DNA of 64,000 nucleotides, from contig NC_134029.1 in assembly GCF_964204645.1 (NCBI RefSeq), positions 15,616,850 through 15,680,849 of the forward strand, given 5' to 3'. The stretch comes from Tubulanus polymorphus. Lineage: Eukaryota > Nemertea > Palaeonemertea > Tubulaniformes > Tubulanidae. The notes beneath the pieces were generated by a model, which did no database searches, was not told the origin of the DNA, and saw only the letters and a program-made list of their open reading frames with translations. The position numbers were made by a program, and so were the translations under genes. Below are positions 32,846 through 44,800 of the stretch, piece by piece; position 1 is the first letter of the stretch, and every line of letters begins with the position of its first letter.

Positions 32846-33037
32846 TTATATAATGGTGCCTTACTATCAGTTGGAACTGTTGGTTATTCAATGGTATTAA
32901 AAAAAGTATTTAAAATGGGAAGTGTTAATATTGATAGATTTGATATCAATGATATTTTAAAATTAACATTAGCAGTAACTTTATCTTATTTAACAATTGA
33001 TTATTTAGAAAAACAAAAATATATTCCTCCTATATAA
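32846..33037 (+). pseudogene. Polinton small membrane protein F (right copy), 5-prime truncated
   Basis: Encodes GLYNGALLSVGTVGYSM to EKQKYIPPI; hydrophobic segment ILKLTLAVTLSYLTI. The first nine codons seen in the left copy are replaced by repeat sequence that happens to supply an upstream ATG at 32,804. No internal stop. Confidence 0.55.
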
Positions 33038-33061
33038 ATGCATAATTTTTTTACTAAATAA

Positions 33062-33485
33062 ATGGCATCTGCAATTATAACCATTATAGGATCGGCAATT
33101 GTTAACGCTTTGGCATTTACAGGTGGTGGTTATTAATTAAAACATATTGATAAAAATAGTTCATTAGGAGAACAAAGAAGACATAACTTAGCATTAGAGA
33201 AATACAATAAAGCTGCAGAAGAATATAGAGAAAAGAGGCAAAACTATACGGATTACATCAATAAAGAATTATAAAATCTGAAAAATTACACATAGAGATT
33301 TTCAATCAGTCGATGAAGCTATGAGTTTATATAACGCAGTAACAAATCGTGAAAAATTACATCTATATAAACCTAAATTATCAGATTATTATACACCAAG
33401 TGGTGAACAGAAGAAATATGAAATAATTTGGATTTTAGGTGGAACAGTTATTGTATTATTTGTTGCTCATAAATTTACTAATTAG
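33062..33485 (+). pseudogene. Polinton membrane protein E (right copy), decayed
   Basis: Starts in ACTAAATAAATGG with MASAIITII and a hydrophobic helix ending LAFTGGGY followed by TAA (33,134). The charged middle part (LGEQRRHNLALEKYNKAAEE) and the C-terminal segment (KPKLSDYYTPS, then IIWILGGTVIVLFVAHKF) follow with frame changes near 33,270. The stop after GGGY is shared with the left copy, so either it predates the duplication or the ORF really ends there and a second ORF follows. Confidence 0.5.
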
Positions 33486-33504
33486 TAATTTCTGTTCTAA
33501 ATAA

Positions 33505-33918
33505 ATGGTTGATAAAGTTGATAATATTGATCTTATTCCTCATGATATAAATAAAACTAAATTAAAATTATATTTGGAAAAACAAATATTAGAATTTGAA
33601 AATGACTTAAAGATAAAAAAGAAAAAATATTTAAAATCTAAAATCATATATTATTTTATTATTAGTGGTTCAGTTACAATAAGTTCTGTAATAACATTTC
33701 TAGCATTATTCTCACCATTAACACCTTTAGCTATCTCAATTGGCGCTTTAGGTTTAAGTTCAAGTGTATTAACCAGCATAAGTTCAAAATCAAATATAAA
33801 AAGTTATAAAGAAAAAATAAAGTCTAATATGAAAGAAATTAATAAATTAAAAAATACATTAGATTATATAATCAGTTTAAATGGTAATATAACAGTTGAA
33901 CAACAAGATAAATTATAA
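33505..33918 (+). CDS. Polinton small two-helix membrane protein D (right copy), open
   Basis: 137 codons, open, starting in CTAAATAAATGG. It has a charged N-terminal helix, two hydrophobic segments (FLALFSPLTPLAISIGALGL region) and a basic helical tail. Same length as the left copy, with mostly conservative differences. It is translated in the same direction as its neighbours with 19- and 37-bp gaps. Function unknown; two membrane-spanning helices with cytosolic coiled coils are the visible features. Confidence 0.55.
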   Translation: MVDKVDNIDLIPHDINKTKLKLYLEKQILEFENDLKIKKKKYLKSKIIYYFIISGSVTISSVITFLALFSPLTPLAISIGALGLSSSVLTSISSKSNIKSYKEKIKSNMKEINKLKNTLDYIISLNGNITVEQQDKL

Positions 33919-33955
33919 AAATAATCTGTAAATTATTAATTTTTTTATTAAGTAA

Positions 33956-34162
33956 ATGGTAGATAGTTTTCCAAAAACTTTCCAATATAATGAATCAATT
34001 AAATATACTATTCCAGCAATAGATTTTAATAAAGATATTTCATATAGAAATGAAGTTTTAAATTCATTAATTTATTTAGATATTTATGTTACTGAAACTA
34101 ATAATTTTAATGCAACGATGGAAAATATATTTCATGTATATTTAATTAATTTAAAAAAATGA
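33956..34162 (+). CDS. Polinton small ORF C (right copy), 68 codons
   Basis: Open frame starting in TTAAGTAAATGG and overlapping the next gene by four bases (ATGA). Contains FPKTFQYNESIKYTIPAI and TETNNFNATMENIF. No hydrophobic segment. The left copy starts the same way but is broken. The short tail and overlap suggest either a complete small gene or the N-terminal part of a longer protein. Confidence 0.45.
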   Translation: MVDSFPKTFQYNESIKYTIPAIDFNKDISYRNEVLNSLIYLDIYVTETNNFNATMENIFHVYLINLKK

Positions 34163-35212
34163 AAGATGAAAAACAATGTTTATTAATATCTTATATGAAG
34201 TATTGGCAGAACCAATTAAATTTTGCTGTTTATTGTGCTACAACAGGATGTGGGATAAGTTGGAATGATCATTTGAATAATTCTAAATATAAATTAATTC
34301 AAAGTTTATTTACATTCCATACTTATTTTCAAATAAGATTGATATTAAATGAATTAGAGACTCCTTTGCCAGGATCTAGATATTTTAGAGAATTAGATAA
34401 TAATATTAATTTATCAAAGTTTAAGAAAATTTGTAATGAATTTAATATAGATATAAATCATTCTGATTTTAGAACAAAAATTGGAACAATAAGATCACTT
34501 CCTTGCCCTAGGAATGTTGCAGCATATTGTACACTTCCAATACCATCTAATAGTTTTTATAATATCTATAATAATAAATTAGGTTATGGTAAAATAGAAA
34601 CTAAGGATTTAGAAACATTAAATTTCAATCAATTACCGAAATTCTATGATAATTTAAAACAAGAAAACAATAATGGTTGGGTTTATTTTATTTTAGATAA
34701 TAGTGGAGGATTTACTAAAGCTGGTAAAAGAATAAATCAATCAATTAGAACTTATTTGATATGTATTCTAGGTGCTCAAGTTGAAACAAGATCCCAGATA
34801 ATTGGAAATTTAAATACATCATTTGATACACAAAAACAATTTCAAATTTTATTTGAAGATTCCATTCATAATGATAAAAATAGATCGATTCCAGAAAATA
34901 TAGTTAGGTATCAAAATTATCTAGATAAATCTCATGTAAGATTAAATTATTGTATTGGTCCTAATTTATTAATCATTTCTGATGATTTGATATTAAAAAA
35001 TGGGAAATATAATTGGTTATGATAATTTAATTAAAACTGCAACAATAAATAATAAGTTTGGATTAAATGATATAAATAAAAATATTAATACTGCTCCAAA
35101 ACTAATGGAAGGTGAAAAACATATTCAATCAACAGAAACTAAAACTAAGGATATCAAATTGGATAATGATTCTAAAATAAAAGATTACCATTACAGAAAA
35201 TCTAAAAACTGA
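34159..35212 (+). pseudogene. Polinton structural-type protein B (right copy), one frameshift
   Basis: An open frame of 287 codons (34,159-35,022), then a continuation in another frame to 35,212 (overlapping start at 35,000; NIIGYDNLIKTATI). Features: YWQNQLNFAVYCATTGCG near the N terminus, FHTYFQIRLILNELETPLPG, GWVYFILDNSGGFTKAG and FDTQKQFQILFEDSI. The shape, mostly soluble with a charged C-terminal tail, and position between small membrane proteins and the capsid gene suggest a virion component such as a minor capsid protein. I cannot name a fold. Confidence 0.5.
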
Positions 35213-35273
35213 TATTATTCAACATGATATAATTAAGAGGAATAATGATAATAAAGGTGGAGAAGATAATGAA

Positions 35274-36679
35274 ATGGGTACTTACGACGAACCCGGCATA
35301 ACCGAAGAACAACAGCCTGTTTTCGATGAAACAAGTTTTAATGACGATAATGAAACAGCATATAATTCTAATTTAGCAAGACCTGATACTAATGAATATT
35401 TTAATAAAGCACGTTCCAGATTGGGCATTGAAAATGAAAATCCAGATTTAATAAAAAAAGAATTAGAATATAAAGAATTAACTGATAGATTTAAACCAAT
35501 ATCAAAAAAAATCTGGATTCAATATAACTAATAAAGGTGTGAATTATTTTGTAAAAGGTTTGAAATATTTAAATGGTAATTATTATTGGCATTTGAAAGA
35601 TGACTATTATTTTAAGATATCTTCTAATAAAAGTCTCGATAAAATAATAACAAAACCAACTTGAATTAAATTAGAACAACCTAGAATTAAGAAAATCAAT
35701 AATGATGTTATAACTGATGTTACAGAACAAGAGATAAATCAAAATAGAAGAGAATTTAATCGAAGAAATGATAATTTTTTGAAGATAATTTATGAAAATC
35801 TAGAACCAGAAACAATTCCTAAAGAAGTTATTAATTCCAAAACTAGTAAACTTAAATCAACCGAAGTTCAAACTGAAAAACTTTTACCAAATGGATGACT
35901 AGATGCAACAGATCAAAAATTGGAAGATTTAAATGTATTTTCTGATAAAGCAATTAGAGGAATTATTAGTATAAGAAATGAAGCTGATAAATTTGCCCAC
36001 AAAAAAAATATAAGAGATTTTAAAATTAGAACTTTAGAAAAAGATAGAACTGAAAAAATTTAAGAAATAAAACAATTAAAATTAGATAGAGATAATAAAG
36101 TTATTGAAGAAATTGAATTTAAAAAAAGAAATGCATATTTAGAAAAAGAAAAGAGGTGATTTAGAATATAACATAGAATTTCAGAAAGAAGAAATTAAAT
36201 TATTAAAAAAATCGTATTATTATAATATTAATAGATTAAAAGTTATTTTTAAAGATTTGTTGATTAAACCAAATTCTGAAATATCATTGAAACATAGAAT
36301 AAAATTATTATTTAAGTTACAAGGTATGACAATTCTTTCAATTCTAACAGATGTAACTATGTTATTTACAACAATTCGTTTAGCTATTTCAAATTCATTA
36401 AAATCTACACCTACACCCAATATATCGGATAAACCACCAAATAATCATTCTATACAAGATAAAGTGAAAGATGGTTTAAAAAAATTAGCAAAATATTTAT
36501 GGGAACTATCTAAAAAATTTGCTGCAGCATTGCCAGGAGTTATTGCATCCATTGTTGGTTTTATATTGAAATCTGCAGGAAACATTATTAACTTTGCTGC
36601 TGAACATATTATTTTATTTTTAATTACAGTTGTAAGTGCTATTATTTTTGGGTTATTGAATATGAGAAAAAATGAATAA
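35274..36679 (+). pseudogene. Polinton membrane/coiled-coil protein (right copy), decayed
   Basis: About 468 codons in pieces. An N-terminal acidic part (MGTYDEPGITEEQQPVFDE) is open to 35,531. A middle with YYWHLKDDYYFKISSNKSLD and long Lys/Glu coiled-coil stretches is broken by stops at about 35,662, 35,896, 36,061 and 36,157. A 140-codon open C-terminal piece (36,257-36,679) has a Pro-rich linker, KVKDGLKKLAKYLWELSKK, AAALPGVIASIVGFIL and a terminal membrane helix. The upstream neighbour ends at 35,212. It could be a membrane-anchored virion protein. Confidence 0.5.
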
Positions 36680-36699
36680 TTAATCTTTTTGTTAAATAA

Positions 36700-37943
36700 A
36701 TGAGTGGGAGTTATATAAATCCTTCTAAGAATTCAAGAATATCTAATTCTATCAAAGCAGAGAGATCTCATCATATAATTACTCATAACCCTTCTAATAT
36801 TAATCCTGATGAAAATTTATATGTTAGAATCCCGAGATTAAATCAAAATACTTTTTATGTTCCAAATAGTATTTATTTATCAGCTGATATAAAAGTAACT
36901 GGTCATGATAACAATTATGTTGTTGATAATGTTGGAAGATATTTGATTAAAAAATTAACTATAAAGATTGGACCAGAAACAGTTTTCTCATTAGATGGTT
37001 ATAATTTATTTATGCATTATAAAGATTTATGGTTAACAAAAGAAAATAGAAATAATATGATATTTCAAGGCATCCAATCAGAAAACCAAAATAAATTAAG
37101 ATCAGAAGCTAATAATGCAGTAGTAACTAATGCTACAGGTAATTTGATAAAAAAGATTTATGAAAGCAAATATCAAATTCCATTAGAGTTTGAATTGATA
37201 AATAATAATGCACCTTTGTATAAATACGCAATTCAAGAAGATGTTATATTGGAAATAACATTTGCTCCTGTTAATGAAATTGTGCTATTGAGCGTTGTTA
37301 AAGATATGGGATATAAATTATCGAATATATGTTTAGAATATGATACAGTAACTGATGAAAATATTTCAAGCATAATTCAAACTCAATAAAATCAAGGATA
37401 TTCATTATTATATGATTATATTGATAATTTTAAAACTGTAACTATTAATGCAAATGATGAAATAATTAATGAGAATATTAACTTCCCAAGAAGATCTATT
37501 AAAGGTATATTAATATTTTTTTACCATTGGATCATATTCTAGTGGTGCAATAAATGTTGATAATTATTATAATCCTGAAATATCAAAGGTAGAAATAATT
37601 ATTGAAGGTATAGCAAATAAAATAGTTTGTCAAGGAATGAGAATGATAGATCAGTGGCCAGAAATTAGAAAACATTTTATGAATGAAAAAGTAAAATCAT
37701 CTGAAAATTGTAATATTAATCAAATTGATTATTATACCGCAATATGCACTATGGTTAGATTTTAGAACAACAGAGGATAATTCATTACATGGTTCTGGGA
37801 AAAAATTACAAAATACAAAAGATGGAATACAATTATTCATGAAAAAGAAAAAAGGAATAAAAAATTTCAAAATGCACATTTATATCATATCTGACGCGCA
37901 ATTAAATATTGTAAATTCTCAATTAGATAGTATTCAATATTAA
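36700..37943 (+). pseudogene. Polinton major capsid protein candidate (right copy)
   Basis: Starts at ATG 36,700 in GTTAAATAAATGAG. The first 229 codons are open to a TAA at 37,387 (TAT in the left copy), followed by frame changes near 37,517 and 37,737, and the end SIQY at 37,943. This copy has the N terminus that the left copy lost; together they define a protein of about 415 residues. The N-terminal motif HNPSNINPDENLYVRIPRLN and the central KKLTIKIGPETVFS are well preserved. Length and context fit the double-jelly-roll capsid protein of Polinton-type elements; this assignment is from gene order and recollection of the family, not from structure. Confidence 0.6.
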
Positions 37944-38169
37944 AAATATAAAGTTAAAATTAACGATATATAACCAGAAAACAAGCTTAACTTTTGAAAT
38001 GAAGACGGTATTGAATTCTAAATTACATTTCAGCAAAAGTGGTGACATGTATATTGGTTATACATGTAATTGTAATTGATAAGTTAGGATACATTGACCC
38101 AGCCTGCCCGGCGAGGCGGGACTTATTCCTTTTCCCAAACTGGAACTTCCGATTATCTCAACGAAGTCT

Positions 38170-38520
38170 CAAGGTCAATGGACCTCTTGTATATATTTCC
38201 CTTGTGAAATTACGATCGTATTCTCTTTCAAATATCTTTTTATATTGAGAAATTCTTACTTTTGACCAACTTTATATTAAGGTTCACCAAAATCATCTAC
38301 CAGAAATGCTCCATATAAATTATTCCAAACAATTTCAGCATTTTCAGGTTTTCCCGAATTGGTTTCATTCCAATAGATGATAAGAAATATTATTTCCTTC
38401 TACTAATTTTGGTAAAATAACAATCCATTCATAAGTATTATTTGCTGTGAAATATTTCGACATTTGTATTCTGTGTTTTTTTCTCATTATTCAGCAAAGG
38501 GCCTAACAGTTCATGCAAGA
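38170..38520 (-). pseudogene. Integrase fragment (middle to C-terminal part)
   Basis: On the - strand the sequence aligns with 1,990-2,110 (KFKVGQ region) and extends into parts deleted in the left copy: YEWIVILPKLVEGNN and ENAEIVWNNLYGAFL. Frame breaks throughout; both ends are lost in unrelated sequence. It is convergent with the capsid gene, whereas in the left block both are on the same strand, so it was inverted or inserted separately. Confidence 0.6.
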
Positions 38521-38639
38521 AAAACCACATCAGTCGAGATGAGATTACCCTTGCAGTTGTAGGCCTAGGTCGTTGATACGAATCCTGTAGGGGAAGATCT
38601 CCAAATTGTTCTATTAAATCGATTTTTGTATTCAAATCT

Positions 38640-39230
38640 TGATTGATATAAACATCTTGGCTGGGAAGTGATGGAAAACATCAGAAACTAGTTTCGTCTT
38701 TAACAGATTCGCAATAATGAGGTTTAACAATATAAATAATGTAGCTTAATCGTTTGGCAGAAAAATGAAATCTAAGATCTTAAGTCTGTGGTTCTCCCAA
38801 TCAACATCGTCATAGAAAATTTGCTGGCAGATATAAAACAATAACCGCTTAGTACCTTACCACGGTATAATCTACCAATGCTTCAAGGCCGCAGTGGCTG
38901 GTCTTTTTGCTCCGTGACCGACGGTCCGTGGAGCTAATGGGTTAGGGAGTAAGCCGTCGTCCGTCCATTTGTTTGTTCGTTCGTTCGTGCGTCTGTCAAC
39001 TTTTTCTTCAAGTTGCTACTAGTCCTACAGTTTTATTCAGATCAATTCCAAATTTGGTTTGAATTCCAAATTTGGTTTGAATGTTCTATGCACCAAGGCC
39101 TATAATGTTGCAGAGCCATTTTTTATTCGTTCACCAGGGGCGCCCCTGGGGTGGAGTTTCTATTTCTTCAAATTGCTGATAGTCCTAACAACTAGTTGTC
39201 TCCAGTCGCTCTATGTTCACTCAGCTTAAG
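38640..39230. other. Non-coding stretch with a repeat fragment
   Basis: No gene seen. 38,880-39,190 resembles the start of the CGTCCGTCC-type repeat (CCGTCGTCCGTCCATTTG) but is strongly diverged; a 20-bp piece AATTCCAAATTTGGTTTGAA is duplicated in tandem at about 39,045-39,080. Confidence 0.4.
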
Positions 39231-40213
39231 ATCTCCCATCATTTTATCATTAGCAATTATATCAATTATCATTTCTTGAACTCATAAATTGTATGAGTGC
39301 TTTATCAGAAAATATATTTAAATCATCTAATTCTTGATCTGTTGTGTCTAAAAATCCAATATCTAGTTGTGTAAGATCATTTTTTCTTATTTATTTAACT
39401 CTTGATTGTTCTTATTTAATTAAAGTTGATTTTGTTATCACGTTATCAAGACTTTTGTCAGAAGAAATTTTAGAATAATAACCATTTTTAAAATGCCAAT
39501 AATATTCACCATTTGAATATCTCAAATCTGGTACTAAATTGTGCACCTTTATTAGTTGTATTAAATCCAGTTTCTTTTTTTATTTCTCTTTTAAATCATC
39601 AATTAATTCATTATGAAGTAATTCTTTTTAATCAAAAAATTCTTTAATTGAAATTTTCAATTTTGCCTTTTTTCTATATATTCTTCTGCTGCTTGATTAT
39701 ATTTTTCTTATATCTAAATATAATAGCTACAGGACCAATTTTACTATTTCCTGTTTCAAATATTTCAATTATATCTTTAATTTCAGATGCGTTCATATAA
39801 TTCCTAACATTTTCCATATAAGGCTTATTTGAATTAGATTTAGTTTTCAAAACTGGCCTTTTGATAGATTTTTTACTTGAGATTTATCATCAAATAATCG
39901 GTCAATAAAAATTTTTGCTTAAATTCTGTTGATGGTTTTGTGATTCAATGCGTTTAGTTATAAATTCATCACAAACATCACATTTAATTCTATTATTATT
40001 TTTCATATTTTTTAATTGTTCTCTTTCATAAGAATTTTCAGGTGTTTCGAAATCTATGACATTCATGGCGAGCTTTATTAAATTTAGTGCTATATTTTTA
40101 CAATATAGGCAATAACATTCATTTTTGTTATCATCTATTTTTTTTCCGTTAGGATCTTTCAATCTCTCATTTATAAGGAAAAAACTACGAGTGCATGCGA
40201 CTAAAGGAAACAA
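39230..40213 (-). pseudogene. Further Polinton scraps including a Cys-rich protein
   Basis: 39,290-39,540 matches the - strand coiled-coil/membrane gene (compare 4,680-5,090). At 40,213-39,902 a 103-codon open frame contains CYCLYCK and IKCDVCDEFITKR, two Cys pairs reminiscent of the zinc-binding proteins of these elements; its homologue is not preserved in the left block. The pieces are shuffled and decayed. Confidence 0.45.
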
Positions 40214-40315
40214 AAAATATTTAAAAAGCGACCAATATCTTAGAACAAAGCAAAAAATATATTAACTTTTAGGTCAGCCTTAAGCTAAAATTATTGGATT
40301 TATTTATGAATATCT

Positions 40316-40960
40316 GTTTTAAAAAGCCAATCAGAAAGCAAAGACACATCTATGATTGGCTTAGCCGCAGAGATCAGCAGGTATTCGCGCGAACCCGCTG
40401 TATCGTCTACTATTTTACTTCCAGGTTTTATTTTAAGATCTAAAATTGCATTTCGAGATCGATTTCTGTGAAATATTTAGTCGATTTGGTTTTTGGGAGG
40501 AATAATTTTATTTGTACTACAGATTATATCATTGACAATTATGCAACGTCCGGGAAAAATAGCTTTTTCTCAATACGGATGGATGGATGCCATGAGGTCA
40601 AACTGCAAATTCAATCAAATTTTATTCTGCAAAAGACATCAAATCCAATTTAATTTTACTGAACAAATAAAACATTAAATCCAATTCAGTTTTGTTTTAT
40701 TGAGAAAATTTCAGAAAATTCAATTCAATTCCGCATTCAAATCAATAAGACCAAGGGAAAAGATTTAGCTGTCGTATTTATCAGCTCCCAGTCAGTGCTA
40801 CTTACGAAAATACGATTGTATTGTATAAATTATAGGTATTCATTCTGAGCTTGGACTGTATTTTGACAGCTAGATATAACCCACAGAATTCACCACTTGC
40901 CATTTTCTGAAAAGTTGACAGGCTGGCCATAGTGCCCCATGGGGCTCTTGTTCAAATTTT
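40316..40960. mobile_element. Interspersed repeat (GCCAATCAGAAAGCAAAGAC type), copy 1
   Basis: About 640 bp beginning AAAGCCAATCAGAAAGCAAA and ending GGCTGGCCATAGTGCCCC plus GGGGCTCTTGTTC. It aligns along its whole length with 56,400-57,050. No coding frame. Confidence 0.75.
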
Positions 40961-40999
40961 AAAACTTTTAATTGTCATTTTATTTTTTGGTTTTTTATA

Positions 41000-41667
41000 T
41001 TTTTTCAACAATTTCTAAACCATAATTACCGTCTTCAATTTTTCCATGATAAATAATCTTAAAGCCTTCTAAATCTTCTAATTCATCATATTCAATGTAA
41101 CCGAATTATCAGGTAGAAATACCCTAATTTCACAAGTTGGAACTTTCCAGAAACAATCTAGAAAATGATGGAATTTCTAATCCTAATTCTGGCATAGTCC
41201 GTACATTTGGTTTGTTGCTAGTTGTTGCTAGTTATAAGTTGTTAGCTGTTGTTGTACAGCATCGTAATCGTGGACGATATTTATACCAGCTTGCATAAAC
41301 ATTAAAAATAAGTTTATCTGTTGGACATCGGTCTTCTTTGGTGAATCGTCTTGAGTGGAAGATGGACCTCTACTCAACGGTTCGCAGCAGAGAGCGATTT
41401 ATAGAATTTTTGATACCTTTTCCAAGCGCGTCGATGCGCGCGGGGTACTAGCTCACTAGCAACTAGTTGTCCCCAGTCGCTCTATGTACGCTCGGCTTAG
41501 CATCTAAGCTTAAGGTGTCATCTTGTAAAACTTATGCATATCGATATTTCGCCAAATAAAAAAGCCAGGCCCATCACATACAGCTCGTGATTAAATTCAA
41601 CGCTAAGTCCAAAAATGAAGGATTAATTTGCTTCAACTAAATTATGGATCGTCTTTCTGTCTTGTAG
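41000..41667. other. Intronic or intergenic DNA upstream of the first recognised exon
   Basis: No exon for the first half of the TB domain is seen here. A fragment CAACTAGTTGTCCCCAGTCG (41,460-41,480) is shared with 39,190-39,230 and marks a small unnamed repeat. Confidence 0.4.
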
Positions 41668-41733
41668 GTTCTTATTCTTTGATGTGTCCGGATGGCCCCG
41701 GTTACACAATGGGTCCGGATGGTGGAATGAATG
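41668..41733 (+). CDS. Exon: TB domain, second half
   Basis: Acceptor TTGTAG before and donor GTAATT after. Encodes [19 protein letters not shown], the last part of an 8-Cys domain with its final Cys; the next exon supplies the DVDEC of an EGF module. The first half of this TB domain is not found upstream in the window. Confidence 0.75.
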
Positions 41734-41746
41734 GTAATTAGGTATA

Positions 41747-41838
<92 letters not shown>

Positions 41839-44800
41839 GTATATATATATATATATACATACATACATATATAGCTGTCGGCTATTATCGAAGTAGCGCC
41901 AAGAGTACTCGCTTATATGTGGAATTAGTTGCATGCACAAACAGCAACAAATTGTTTAATAATACAGTTGTATATCAATCCACAATCAATCAAATCATAC
42001 AATTGGCTTCATCCTAATGACCTAATTCGAAATAAGGTACACTTCTCACACTGTCGAAATAGTAACATAGACTTCGTATCTTAACGTGTGCATTCCATTA
42101 TGTCCATTATCTTACATTATTCCTTAAAGATGTGGATGAATGCGATGAAATGGACGCTTGTGCAAATGGAATGTGTATAAATACGGATGGTTCTTATCGC
42201 TGTGAATGCAAAACCGGCTACATGTTATTACCCGATGGGAAAACATGTATAGGTAAGTATTACTTGCAAGAGTGAATTAGGAAATGCACAGGTGCTTGTT
42301 CAGGACTGATTCTGAATCCACAAAAAAATAAATGGAATCCTGTGATGAAAAAAAGTTCAAATTTTACTAAAGATAAAATATACTAGAATGGTACTATGTA
42401 GTTTAGTTAGTTTAGGTAGTCATTATACTTCATTCGAGATATAAAGTATACTAGTCAAAATATGAAGTATTAGAATAAAATTAGAATAAAAGATATTAGA
42501 ATATAATGGATAATTAAAAATTATATATTTATATTCAGATCTAATCAAAATGTATTTAATCTATTATTCAGATTTATTAGGATTTGAATAAAAATATATT
42601 AAAATTATAGAATATAATAGCTACTTGAAGATATATAATTTGTAATATTTCTTAATTAAATTACATTGTTCTTTAGCCGTTTATAGTAAAGAAATTAAAA
42701 CCGTACTATAGTAGAAGTTAGGTGCTATAAGGAAAAATGCCTGTCCGAATTATTTCATCCCATTTCAAATAACCACGATCACATCACGTACAATTATTTG
42801 TTAAAATATAATTCGTTAGCGTAATTGGTAAGTTTCTAACAGTAATGCAACGACGTCACACATCGGTGGCGGCGCTACTAGTAGTCAGTTTTCAAGATAC
42901 TACACGCATTGTGGACGATGAATTTGCCGTTTTCCAACGGCTCAACTAATAAACTACTATAATCAAGATGTTTGGTACTGATCCATTAATTAATCACCCC
43001 TCAACAAATTAAAACTGAGAGTGCCATTTTGATGGAGGTATGCTAGTTACCCTTTAAGTAAAAACGACCCAGTATATGTTTTGATCTTATATTGCTACGT
43101 AGATGAAGATGAATGTGCTCGCCACATTGCTCCGTGTGGCCAAGGAGAATGCAAAAATTATGCTGGTGGATTTAGATGTATATGCTCAAATGGATTCCAA
43201 CCAGGATCGACTGGGTCATGTGAAGGTATGATAAATGTAATTGATGATGTATAATGTATGAGTCGATGTAGAAATCTATTTTATTTTTCTTAAAAACCAT
43301 AATGTTAGTAAATTTAGTAGTGTTAGTAATCCTTTAGTAAATGGTCATTTCCTGTTTGTTACACATTCTGCTTTAGATAGAGACGAATGCTCCGATGGTG
43401 AAGTGCAGTGTGCGTATAGATGCCAAAACACACGAGGGTCGTATCGTTGTATCTGTCCTTTAGGTTACAAATTGGCAGATGATGCTATACATTGTGAAGG
43501 TAATCTATCAAATAATCCATGGTGCTTCTTCCCGTTATATGAAGGGAGATACTTTATTTCCCGAAGAGATTTGATAACGGTCTGTTAACAGACCGATATC
43601 AATATATCAAATCTCTTATGTGTTTCAAAAGTTTTTTTGGCAAGCATAAGCGTAAGATACTGTCTCCTTTTCAATTTGGATTCAGAAAAAAAACCCACTA
43701 AAAATTTACTAAAACATGGCTATTGTGGACAATAATAGATAAAATCATCAAAAAATTAGGCTATGGAAAATCTACTTTAGGAAATATGTTAAGGCATTTT
43801 ACGTGCGTGAATCATGGTATTCTATTGGTATTCTTCGCCGGTATGGCTAAAGAGATATACAACTACTATGGTTTTAACTGCAATTGTAATAGCATAATCA
43901 CATAAATTTAATAGAATGGCGAAAAGGAAACAGGCTTTCATTGAATTTAAAAAAAAAACTCATTTCATATTTATTTTCAGATATTGATGAATGTTCTGGA
44001 AACCATGGATGTCCATATGAGTGTAAGAACCTTGTCGGAAATTTCATGTGCATCTGTCCGGAGGGCTATTTGATGCAAGGAAAAGACAATTGCAGAGGTA
44101 AGGTAAAAAAATTTGGTAATGCTTCAATACAGCGTAAAATGGATATAAAAACGATGTTTTATTTAGACTACACAATTTCAATATTTCGTATTAAGACCGA
44201 ATTAAAGTATGGGATCAAAAGATTAAGAGGAATCTCCCAAAAAGTTCGATGTCAGACAAACATGATTTGAATAGACCTTAATACAGTTAATCCAGATTAT
44301 AGTATTACAGTATTCACTATTATAGTATTCATATCCTCCCGCCGCCAAATGGCAGTGTTTTAATACATATACCGGTAAGAAGATTTTCAATTGGTCTTCA
44401 TTAAAATTCAAGTATTCGTATACAGCATATTACAACATCATACATGCTTACAATTACATAATAGTTACAATATAAATGTCTACGTGAACCTCATTAGTTA
44501 CTCATCATCCTCATCATCCTCCCGCCCCGCCAAAGTAGCAATCTTTCTACGAGCATCAATTGCAGCACGCCATATTGGCCGTACCAATGAATTAGTCTCA
44601 ACTGAAGAGGTATCGATTTCCTTATCAGGGATCGAAGGAGTAGAACATAAAATTTCCAATGGAAATAATTTTGATATTGGTCGCGACGTAAATCCTGAAG
44701 AAGTTTTCAATGAAACTGACCGAACTAAGCCATCATAACCCGTATGCAGTTCTGTTATAATCCCTTATCGCCACTTTGTACGAGGACCCTCATCGTGAAT

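Noticed and set aside
41623-41940. 105-codon - strand frame with IYIYIY
   Set aside because: Produced by the (TA)n microsatellite and overlapping a real + strand exon.
43723-43905. Additional exon or gene in the intron before EGF 4
   Set aside because: No Cys pattern, no suitable splice sites, no similarity to EGF or TB modules.
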